A stretch of DNA of 64,000 bases, from assembly GCA_044361315.1 (NCBI GenBank), contig JBIKJA010000007.1:124001-188000 (forward strand), in the 5' to 3' direction. The notes below the pieces were generated by a model. The model worked only from the letters and a program-made list of their open reading frames with translations, was not told the origin of the DNA and did no database searches. This DNA is from Crocinitomix sp044361315 (GTDB lineage: Bacteria > Bacteroidota > Bacteroidia > Flavobacteriales_D > Crocinitomicaceae). The stretch's first letter is position 1. Each line of letters starts with the position of its first letter. Below, one piece after another: positions 56,201-63,138 of the stretch. Made by a program: the position numbers and the translations under genes.

Positions 56201-56684
56201 GAGGCATACTACCAGCATAAAAAACTTTTCCCAGTGCTGCTCTTCCCTTACATGCCACCGAAGTGGCATGATTAGCAGCTTTCATTCGAACATTACAATA
56301 AAAATCATAAGGAGCACTCGCTATAAATCCACTAGCTTTTAAGACAACTGCGCAACTATCAATTGGCACTGCAGTATTTGTTGCTGGTGATTGTCCAACT
56401 CCAAGTAAAATTGAATTTGGATTATCTTTAGAAATGGTTACTGTACCAATCAAATTTCCAGCGCCATCAACAATTGTTACGTCAAAAGGAGTAACCTCGG
56501 GTGTACTTAGATAAGCGTATTGTTCAGCTATTTGACTGTTTTGACGGCAATGTACCGGTGGAAAATAATGAATAGAATCCAATTGCGCTTGTGATTCGTT
56601 TGAAACACAGATAAAAAGAACAACCAAAAGCATTAACCTTTTAGTTAATCGATTGAGTAAAAAATTCAAAAAGCGGTTATTCAT
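53250..56684 (-). CDS. Large surface protein with IgGFc-binding-like and PKD-type domains, T9SS type B
   Basis: 1144 residues with a signal peptide (LMLLVVLFICVSNESQAQ). The N-terminal 460 residues resemble the IgGFc-binding N-terminal-type beta domain (NEGDYYLIPESYYAGPLHDN, SSQPVYVFQATAANT). From about 475 there are an Ig-like unit and four near-identical 90-residue repeats (DAGLDQ/DQSLCD ... GLWTMASGPG ... VWTVxNGxC), then two PKD-like domains (WNFGDGSSETG and FWSFGDDGASSTEF). The last 90 residues (NIFTPNGDGMNDVFNP ... IFNRWGEVIYD) are the gliding-motility-associated/type B sorting domain. Secreted by T9SS and probably surface-bound; adhesion is an inference. Confidence 0.9.
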   Translation of the reverse strand: MNNRFLNFLLNRLTKRLMLLVVLFICVSNESQAQLDSIHYFPPVHCRQNSQIAEQYAYLSTPEVTPFDVTIVDGAGNLIGTVTISKDNPNSILLGVGQSPATNTAVPIDSCAVVLKASGFIASAPYDFYCNVRMKAANHATSVACKGRAALGKVFYAGSMPQVVSNNNRNFVTSVMATENGTIVTVNGYNPGVVFQSGPGPIYADALTFFMNAGDCFVLTGYTTTSVVNMTGFIGAKITATKNIVVNTGNYLGSISPEGFQDAGMVQIVPTALLGKEHAVVAGGGGTVLERPLVVAITDGTNIFLNNIVAPVTTLNEGDYYLIPESYYAGPLHDNMGIRSSQPVYVFQATAANTSSATSEFNFIPPLACYLTREIDAIPDIDRIGPTVFSGILYIITASGSAVTINGSGLPASAGPQAVLGLPDWQTYKVSMGGDVKIQSTGAMAAGYISVNGNAGAGAYYAGFNFEFQVDAGPDLEVCEGDEVILYGTGPPEVASYTWDSGVLDSVAFIPAATAMYELVGADISGCEDNDSVLVTVHVMPTSNAGLDQELCDTNATTLVGNTPLITGSGLWTMAAGPGIVTFEVDSIPTTDVSDLIEGTYTFVWTVGNGNCPTVSDTLLVTVYDQPSANAGPDQELCDSYSTVLEGIAPIGTATGLWTMASGPGAPGFADPTNPNTAIGGLVEGTYELIWTVSNGTCTSAADTVLINVFEFPTSDAGDDQSLCDETAADLEGNIFDALSSGLWTMESGPGAVTFSDATSPFSSVSGLVEGEYYFVWTVSKGSCAPAKDTILVQVFNMPTANAGLDQDLCEVESTDIIGNAPLGTATGEWTYVAGPGAPTILDITDPTTSVSDLFSGTTTLVWTVINGTCPSVSDTVLINIRAYPVVNFEANQVYGCEPMSVAFTNLSAPLGDDCLWNFGDGSSETGCGDVLHVYAEGTFDVSLTVTANGCTTTETFSDYITVIPVPIADFTALPSQISISNTLVTFDNTSDHATTYFWSFGDDGASSTEFEPSHLYPEALGGVYEVVLIATNDLGCADTAYATIVYQDQLIFYVPNIFTPNGDGMNDVFNPSFTGRINPADFNMKIFNRWGEVIYDTYDINAGWNGKYLELLVEDGVYIWRVEFGDSTNGERYTFEGHVTILK

Positions 56685-56969
56685 AATAGTTTATTAAAGT
56701 CAGCAGCAGCTCAAAAGTTGAGAAAAGTACAATTATTTTCGCACATAACAATCCTTTTATTCAGTTTTTTAGACGAAAATAATAATGCATGGAAGCCTAA
56801 GAATCTACCAAAAACTTTTTTTTAAATTAATTCTTGCGTTTTTTTCCGGAAAAAAACTTGTTTTAAAATAGCGAAACAAATTTTTGGCTCGTATTCACTT
56901 GATTGCTGAAATAAAATAACAATAAATTGGATTAAGAGACGTTGGTATTGAAATATTCAATTTTTTTTA

Positions 56970-57800
56970 ATGTCAAGGTTTAATTTTTCTTTCTTTATTA
57001 TTTGCTTGACCTTGTTTATCAATTTAGGTCATTCTCAATCCTATAAAACATCTACAGAAATTGGGGTGTATGGAGGAGGATCTTATTACCTCGGTGATTT
57101 AAATTTAACGCGACATTTTGTGGATTCCAAACCTGCATTTGGCCTCATTTATCGCTACAATTTATCGCTACGCCATTCATTTCGTGTGACAGGATTTTAC
57201 GGAGGAGTGCAAGCTTCTGATGCAAATTCCAACGATCCTTTTCAAGTGAACCGAAATTTAAGTTTTAAATCTAATCTTCTTGAAATTGCAGTCGGGTACG
57301 AACTGTGCCTTGGTAAATACACGATTAATTCAATGAAGTATCCAATAAGTCCCTACTTTTTTTACCAAGTAGCTTATACTCGAATGAATCCAACTACAAA
57401 TTTTGAAGGAAACGAAATTGCCTTGCAACCACTTGGAACCGAAGGTCAAGGAACAAGTGCAAATAACAAACGGCCATATAGTTTAAACCAATTAACTGTG
57501 CCACTTGGCTTGGGTGTAAAAATAACCTTAAAAAAACGCTGGGCCGTTTCGTTCGAATATGGTATCCGAAAAACATTTACGGATTATTTGGATGATGTTT
57601 CAGGGAATTATGTGAATTCAGAAATCTTACGCGTTGAAAATGGTCCTTTAGCGGCTACCCTTGCCAACCGAAGTTTGAATACCGAGACAACAGTCAATCG
57701 GGGTAATCCGAACAACAAAGATTGGTATGTTTTTTACGGATTTATGCTCACCTTCAAACCCTTCCAATACAACATTTGCAAGGATATCAAAGGCAATTAA
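56970..57800 (+). CDS. Outer-membrane beta-barrel protein, DUF6089-like
   Basis: 276 residues. Signal peptide (FSFFIICLTLFINLGHSQ), then alternating amphipathic strands (EIGVYGGGSYYLGDLN, LRHSFRVTGFYGG) and a late loop with an Asn-rich tail (NRGNPNNKDWYVFYGFML). It matches the Bacteroidota DUF6089 barrel plan, in which GVYGGGSYYLGDLN and YGIRKTFTDYLDDVSGNYV recur. Function unknown. The stops of this gene and the convergent DUF420 gene overlap. The 285-base upstream gap has no other gene. Confidence 0.78.
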   Translation: MSRFNFSFFIICLTLFINLGHSQSYKTSTEIGVYGGGSYYLGDLNLTRHFVDSKPAFGLIYRYNLSLRHSFRVTGFYGGVQASDANSNDPFQVNRNLSFKSNLLEIAVGYELCLGKYTINSMKYPISPYFFYQVAYTRMNPTTNFEGNEIALQPLGTEGQGTSANNKRPYSLNQLTVPLGLGVKITLKKRWAVSFEYGIRKTFTDYLDDVSGNYVNSEILRVENGPLAATLANRSLNTETTVNRGNPNNKDWYVFYGFMLTFKPFQYNICKDIKGN

Positions 57801-58351
57801 ACATAATAAGGGCTAATCATCAGATACACCACAACCCCAGAAATAGCCACGTATAACCAAATCGGAAAGGTAATCTTTGCCCATTTTCTGTGTGCCTCTA
57901 CATTACCAGCCCATCCTTTTAAATAGGTGAATAATACCAAAGGAATCACAGCAATGCTCAATAAAATGTGAGAAATCAATAGGGTATAATAAATGATGGC
58001 TACCGCACCAGTTCCTAAAAATTTAGTGGCATCGGAAGTTAAATGATAGGCTACATATCCAACTAAAAAAAGTAATGAACAGACAATTGCCAGTTTGATT
58101 AATAATTCGTGGCGTTTTCTATTCCCGTTTTTAATGCTAATCACGGCAAAAACTAATAAAACTGCTGTAATTCCGTTAATTGCTGCGTACGTTGGCGGTA
58201 AAAAACTCGTGTCAAAACCTTCAATTTTGTCTGTACTAAACAGCACGGCCACCACCACAGGAATGATAATCGATAAAACAATAAATAGCGGTTTGTATTT
58301 TTTTTCCAGTTCTGGACGGTATGCGATAGGAGCATTCATATTATTGGCCAT
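57797..58351 (-). CDS. DUF420 membrane protein
   Basis: 184 residues with five membrane helices and conserved histidines near the helix ends (RHELLIKLAIVCS, VAYHLTS, LLISHILLSI, EAHRKWAKITFP). The DUF420 family is tied to cytochrome oxidase assembly in many bacteria. Its start overlaps the SCO gene by 11 bases, so the two are coupled. Probably serves the oxidase encoded at 29-33 kb. Confidence 0.88.
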   Translation of the reverse strand: MANNMNAPIAYRPELEKKYKPLFIVLSIIIPVVVAVLFSTDKIEGFDTSFLPPTYAAINGITAVLLVFAVISIKNGNRKRHELLIKLAIVCSLLFLVGYVAYHLTSDATKFLGTGAVAIIYYTLLISHILLSIAVIPLVLFTYLKGWAGNVEAHRKWAKITFPIWLYVAISGVVVYLMISPYYV

Positions 58352-59015
58352 ATTCTTTTTTTAAGAGCAATCTAATATCTTGTTCAAGTTTGTCGACTTG
58401 TTCATTTTGAGTACCATCGTATAAACCTCTTACGTGTCCTTCCCGATCTACAAGTACAAAATGTTCAGAGTGTAAAAAACCGCCATCTGCCTTTTCATCT
58501 TCCATGGCGTTTACTAAATAACCATTACTCCCTAATTCATACACTTCTTCTTTTTCACCATATAAAAAGAACCAATTATGGGTATCTAATGATCTTTCTT
58601 TAATATAAGTATTCAATTTTGGAATCGAATCGCGTTTAGGATCAACCGTATGCGACAAAAAGATAAGTTCTTTAATGTCTTTTGTATTCTCCTGTAAACG
58701 TTTCATTTGACCAATCATCGCAGGACAAATGGCCGGGCAACTGGTAAAAAAGAAGTTAACAACATGAATTTTTCCAACAACATCCGCATTTGTGAACGCG
58801 GCGCTATCTTGCGCCAATAAATAAAACTCGGGCACGGTATGGTAAATGGTATCCATCACTTCCTTACCATCTTTAATGGTAGGACCAAAATCATGAAAAC
58901 CCAAGAAAGGTAAACCAGATCCTTTTACTTCTTCTTCGATCTCAGTTGGTTTTTCAGCACTTCCACAGGCAAAGACAAAACAAGCCAGACCGATTAACAC
59001 CAAATTTAATTTCAT
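58341..59015 (-). CDS. SCO1/SenC family copper chaperone lipoprotein
   Basis: 224 residues from the ATG that gives a lipoprotein signal (lipobox FVFAC, Cys17); an upstream Met adds 8 residues. The copper site is canonical: CPAIC and the late His in HSEHFVLVD. It should sit on the periplasmic face and load CuA of oxidase subunit II. It is paired with DUF420 and contrasts with the degenerate SCO-like protein at 32.3 kb. Confidence 0.9.
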   Translation of the reverse strand: MKLNLVLIGLACFVFACGSAEKPTEIEEEVKGSGLPFLGFHDFGPTIKDGKEVMDTIYHTVPEFYLLAQDSAAFTNADVVGKIHVVNFFFTSCPAICPAMIGQMKRLQENTKDIKELIFLSHTVDPKRDSIPKLNTYIKERSLDTHNWFFLYGEKEEVYELGSNGYLVNAMEDEKADGGFLHSEHFVLVDREGHVRGLYDGTQNEQVDKLEQDIRLLLKKEYGQ

Positions 59016-59101
59016 ACAAACCGTATCAATTTTATGCAAAAATAAACATAATCCATCGGGTAAAGGTCAATTCGACAAGTCAATTTTAAAAATAAATAAA
59101 C

Positions 59102-59150
59102 AAAAAAAAGGTTGTTTTAATCATGGCGAACCAATCATAAAACAACCTTA
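59102..59150 (-). terminator. Terminator of the 59-kb glycine-rich gene
   Basis: On the minus strand AAGGTTGTTTTA pairs with TAAAACAACCTT and is followed by T residues. It lies about 25 bases after the stop. Confidence 0.75.
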
Positions 59151-59172
59151 CAATAAGATTAAGGGGTAAGTA

Positions 59173-60921
59173 TTATTTCTTAACCACTTTTATTTCACTT
59201 TGTGCACTTGCGTTTTTAACTTTAACAAAGTAAACACCTGTTGCTAAATTCACAAGTGAAACATTTGTTTTGTCAACTGCAGAACCGACCAATAAAACAT
59301 CACCGTTAACAGCAACAACCTCGTAAGAAAATTGTCCAGCAAGTTCCAATACAATATCAGTTGAAGTTGGATTTGGATAAAGTTTAACACCAGTTGCGTT
59401 GTTTTCAGAAATACCCACTTGGCTACCCACAACAATCGCATCTTCCGCAGTACAACCTGCGGCATCTTCTACAATAATTACATAAGTACCAGCGACTAGG
59501 CCTGTTAAATCTTGGGCGTCGTCAAAATCACCAGTTCCATCATTATCCCAATCAATTGCATAAGGTGGGTTTCCACCGGTAATCGTTGCATCAATTTCAC
59601 CATCGCTACCAGCTGTTTCATCAGTAGTAGTAGTTGAAATTACTAGAGCCGGATAAACTGTAAATTCAACAGAAGCTGTATTTACACAACCATTAACATC
59701 AGTACCAGTTACCGTTGCTGCAAAAGTACCTGCAGTTTCAAAAATTAAACCTGAACCATCAATAATATCGGCAGGATCCCAAACATAAGTTTCAGCTCCA
59801 CCACCATTGAAAGTAATTTCATCACCTTCACAAACTTCGTTGTCAGATAATGTTGCAGTGACATTAGGTATTTCGTTCACGATAATTTCTAAAGTTTGAG
59901 AAGTAATGCACTCATCAATCCCTGCAACGGCAGAAACTGTAAATAAATTTACACCAGCAGTTGCAGGGATAAATTCAACACCATCAGTTAAACCGCCATC
60001 CCAAGTTAAAACACCAGTTCCACTTGCAAGTGCAGTAAAACCTTCACCAAGACAAAGTTCATAATCAGTTGAAGTTACCACTAACGGCTCACAAACAATT
60101 GAAATAATAGCTTGTCCTTGACCAATTCTAACGTTATTTGTCATTACAGGCTCTAAAAGTGTACCAGTTGAAGAAGAACCACCGGCACCGCCACCGCCTC
60201 CACCTTTGTCATTTCCTGAACAGCCAACAGTTCCTGCAGAACCACCGCCGCCACCGCCGCCGTTGACGAATCCTCCGCCACCGCCGCCTCCACCAGGAGT
60301 GGTTGCACAACAGCATCCTTGACCATTTCCACCGTTACCAGTGCCTAAACCTGGAGATCCTAAAAAGCCACCACATCCGATACCTGCAGCACCACCAGCA
60401 CCAAGTGTACCACCGAAACCACCACCACCATTCGGGCTGTCTACACCCTTAGTACCGGCAAGACCACCTCCTCCACCACCATTTCCACCAGCGTGAGAAA
60501 GTACACATCCAGTGCTTCCTCCACCGCCGCCGCCGCCAGCAACAATCACTCGGTCAGCCAAAGCCAAACCACCAACTCTTACGTCAGTAGCTCCACCGCC
60601 ATTTCCAGCACCGATGTTACCACCAGTACCACCACCATTAAATCCAGTTGAACCACCAACGAGTATGTTCAATACTTGTCCTGGAGTAACATTTAAGATC
60701 CCTTTTGAATAACCTCCAAGGCCACCAAGGCCAGCAGCAACACCACCACCGATCGATCCTTGAGCTCCAAAACATTCAATCTGAACTTTTGTAACACCTG
60801 CAGGCACCGTATAGGTCTGCAAAGCCCCTGTAAAATTGTAAGTTTCTTGTGCATTAGCAGTTGAAATTCCAAAGCCAACCACTAAAAGAACAAACAATTT
60901 AAAAATGTAATTTTTCTTCAT
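59173..60921 (-). CDS. Glycine-rich T9SS type A surface protein
   Basis: 582 residues. Signal peptide (LFVLLVVGFGISTANAQ). Residues 25-275: a glycine-rich domain beginning with a beta strand YTVPAGVTKVQIECFGAQG, then LNILVG, GGGATDVRVGG, VIVAGGGGGGG and several poly-Gly blocks with scattered Cys pairs. Residues 280-420: two Ig-like repeats. Residues 425-500: an SprB-like repeat with DWDNDGTGDFDD. C terminus (505-582, LYPNPTSTD ... ATGVYFVKV) is the type A sorting domain. Paralogous to the next two genes. Own promoter element and terminator. Confidence 0.88.
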   Translation of the reverse strand: MKKNYIFKLFVLLVVGFGISTANAQETYNFTGALQTYTVPAGVTKVQIECFGAQGSIGGGVAAGLGGLGGYSKGILNVTPGQVLNILVGGSTGFNGGGTGGNIGAGNGGGATDVRVGGLALADRVIVAGGGGGGGSTGCVLSHAGGNGGGGGGLAGTKGVDSPNGGGGFGGTLGAGGAAGIGCGGFLGSPGLGTGNGGNGQGCCCATTPGGGGGGGGFVNGGGGGGGSAGTVGCSGNDKGGGGGGAGGSSSTGTLLEPVMTNNVRIGQGQAIISIVCEPLVVTSTDYELCLGEGFTALASGTGVLTWDGGLTDGVEFIPATAGVNLFTVSAVAGIDECITSQTLEIIVNEIPNVTATLSDNEVCEGDEITFNGGGAETYVWDPADIIDGSGLIFETAGTFAATVTGTDVNGCVNTASVEFTVYPALVISTTTTDETAGSDGEIDATITGGNPPYAIDWDNDGTGDFDDAQDLTGLVAGTYVIIVEDAAGCTAEDAIVVGSQVGISENNATGVKLYPNPTSTDIVLELAGQFSYEVVAVNGDVLLVGSAVDKTNVSLVNLATGVYFVKVKNASAQSEIKVVKK

Positions 60922-60943
60922 AACTTATTATTATTTATTTCGA

Positions 60944-60951
60944 CAAAGGTA
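60944..60951 (-). promoter_or_regulatory. -7 promoter element (TACCTTTG)
   Basis: Perfect TAnnTTTG on the minus strand, 22 bases before the 59-kb glycine-rich gene. Confidence 0.55.
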
Positions 60952-61044
60952 GGAAATTAAAGGATTGTTTTATGAAATCTATCTACAATTAATGTTAAAG
61001 TAACTCAAGCAACAACATAACCATCAGAGCTATAGAGTCATATC

Positions 61045-61083
61045 AAAAAAAATCCCTATCAAAATAAATTGATAGGGATTTAA
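61045..61083 (-). terminator. Terminator of the 61-kb glycine-rich gene
   Basis: On the minus strand AAATCCCTATCAA pairs with TTGATAGGGATTT and is followed by eight T. 17 bases after the stop. Confidence 0.85.
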
Positions 61084-61100
61084 AATTATTCTTTAACTGT

Positions 61101-63059
61101 TTATTGTTTAATCACTTTTACGGTATGTGATTTAGAATCAGTTGTGATTTTTACGAAATACACACCTGCTGCTAATGATTTTAAATCAAGTTGTTTTTGA
61201 TCAACAGCTGATCCTGTGATAACCACATCCCCATTAACTGTCAACAAGGAGTAATTAAACGATCCATTTAACTGAATCATAACAAAGGAAGATGCAGGAT
61301 TCGGATAAATCAAGATTTCCTCCGATGTCAACTCTTCAACTCCAAGTTGACTTGCAACTTCAACGTTTTGAGAAATTTCACAACCTGCTTCATCTTTTAC
61401 GACCACAATATAAATTCCTCCAGACAAACCTGATAAATCTTCTGTGTCATCAAAATCACCGGTTCCGTCGTTATCCCAATCAAAGGAATAAGGGGGATTT
61501 CCTCCCGTAACCGTGATGTCAATTTCTCCATCTGATCCAGCCAATTCCTCGACTGTTGTAAAAGTTAACACCAATACTTCGTACACATTAACTGTAATGG
61601 TAGCTGTATTATTACATCCATTTATGTCAGTGCCTGACACTTCGTAGGTTGTCGAACCAACTTCAATAGGCGTAAAAGCTTCACCATCGATTACACTTGC
61701 AGGATCCCATTCGTACACCAAAGCCCCTGAACCAAACAAGGTAACAGATTCACCAAGACAAATTTCATCGTCATCCGCATTCGCATTTACCGCTGGTAAA
61801 TCATTCACCAAAACATCAATGGATGCTGTGTTTTCACAACCAGTTGCAGCTAAAGTACCTGTAACCGTATAGGTAGTTGTACCAATTGCAGCAGGTGTAA
61901 AGGCTACGCCGTTTGTAACACCTAAATCCCAAGTATAAGTGGTTGCACCAGACCCAGTAAAAGTCACAGCCTCACCTAAACAAATTTCAGTTTCAGTAAC
62001 ATTAGCAATAACGGCAGGTAAAGGTTTTACTTCAATTTCCACCGAATAGCCACAATCATCAGAATCAGAACTTGTAGAGGTAAACGTAAAAGTTCCTGCT
62101 GCAGCAGGCGTGTATGCCACACCGTTTATAACACCACCATCCCATGAAATTGTACCTTCTCCTTCACCAGTAATTGTAAGCGATTCACCTAAACAAATTT
62201 CAGTTGCAGTAACCGAGACATCTATTTCTGAACAAAGCACCGTTATAATTACTTGGCCATTTCCTACTCTTACGCCAGCAGCATTTACTTGGTTGATTCC
62301 ATCGTTAAAAGAACCTCCGCCACCTCCACCAGCACGGCAAGATGAACCGTTACCACCACCACCACCAGAGTAGCCGCCGCCTCCGCCGCATCCACACACA
62401 GCACCACCGCCACCACCAAATCCACCTTCACCACCAGGACCAAAACCAGATGCACCTAAACCACCTAAAAAAGTTGGTACAGTTGTACCCCCAGTGCATC
62501 CACCACCCCAAGTCGAATTTTGACCTGGGGTAAGCCATCCGCCTCCACCAGAACCAGTTCCAGAAGGAGCGTCACCTCTTCCACCATTTCCACCAACTCC
62601 TCCAAGTGCGGCTCCACCATCACCAGGTCCTCCATTTTCGCCAGCTAGGCCAGGTCCACCAATCACACAAACACCAGCCCAATTGGTATTACCACCGCCA
62701 CCACCGCCAGCAGCGATCAATGGGGTTGTAGCCATAGCAGGATCCCAAACAAATGAGCCACCGCCTCCACCGCCGGAAGCTCCTGGGCCACCGCAATTAT
62801 TGACGATTCCTTGTTGGCCAACAACTACGTTTAGCAGAGTTCCAGGAACTACCGTAAATTCACCATAAATTCCAGCACCAAGGCCTCCATTGGTATTTCC
62901 ACCTTTAGCTCCATATGCTTGGATCGAAATGCTTGTCACCCCAGCAGGCACAATATATGTCGCAATTGCTCCAGTGTAATTAAAAGTTGTCACTTGAGCC
63001 CACGAACCAAAAATTCCCAGAATAAGGAGTAAACTTAATTTTATCTTGATGTTTTTCAT
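61101..63059 (-). CDS. Glycine-rich T9SS type A surface protein with ALK/LTK-like glycine-rich domain
   Basis: 652 residues. Signal peptide (LSLLLILGIFGSWA). Residues 24-280 are a glycine-rich domain with ordered blocks: VTSISIQAYGAKGG, GEFTVVPGTLLNVVVGQQG, GGGGGGSFVWD, PLIAAGGGGGG, GSGGGGWL, GGFGGGGG, GGGGGYSGGGGG, GGGGGGSFND, VRVGNGQVIITV. Three Ig-like units (about 285-510), one SprB-like repeat with DWDNDGTGDFDD, and a type A sorting domain (IYPNPASSF ... AAGVYFVKI) follow. It should be exposed at the cell surface. Own promoter element and terminator. Confidence 0.88.
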   Translation of the reverse strand: MKNIKIKLSLLLILGIFGSWAQVTTFNYTGAIATYIVPAGVTSISIQAYGAKGGNTNGGLGAGIYGEFTVVPGTLLNVVVGQQGIVNNCGGPGASGGGGGGSFVWDPAMATTPLIAAGGGGGGNTNWAGVCVIGGPGLAGENGGPGDGGAALGGVGGNGGRGDAPSGTGSGGGGWLTPGQNSTWGGGCTGGTTVPTFLGGLGASGFGPGGEGGFGGGGGAVCGCGGGGGYSGGGGGNGSSCRAGGGGGGSFNDGINQVNAAGVRVGNGQVIITVLCSEIDVSVTATEICLGESLTITGEGEGTISWDGGVINGVAYTPAAAGTFTFTSTSSDSDDCGYSVEIEVKPLPAVIANVTETEICLGEAVTFTGSGATTYTWDLGVTNGVAFTPAAIGTTTYTVTGTLAATGCENTASIDVLVNDLPAVNANADDDEICLGESVTLFGSGALVYEWDPASVIDGEAFTPIEVGSTTYEVSGTDINGCNNTATITVNVYEVLVLTFTTVEELAGSDGEIDITVTGGNPPYSFDWDNDGTGDFDDTEDLSGLSGGIYIVVVKDEAGCEISQNVEVASQLGVEELTSEEILIYPNPASSFVMIQLNGSFNYSLLTVNGDVVITGSAVDQKQLDLKSLAAGVYFVKITTDSKSHTVKVIKQ

Positions 63060-63078
63060 CTAATTGAAATTATTTAAA

Positions 63079-63086
63079 CAAAAGTA
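63079..63086 (-). promoter_or_regulatory. -7 promoter element (TACTTTTG)
   Basis: Perfect TAnnTTTG on the minus strand, 19 bases before the 61-kb glycine-rich gene. Confidence 0.55.
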
Positions 63087-63138
63087 ATGAATAGTTTCCC
63101 TATTCATAATCGAGCGACCATCCAAACATAAATGTTTA

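Noticed and set aside
60512..62868. Proline-rich plus-strand frames opposite the glycine-rich genes
   Set aside because: These are antisense shadows of poly-glycine codons.
59900..62900. Dense short GGT/GGA/GGC repeats resembling a satellite or CRISPR-like array
   Set aside because: They are the coding sequence of glycine-rich domains in continuous long reading frames; there is no regular repeat-spacer unit.
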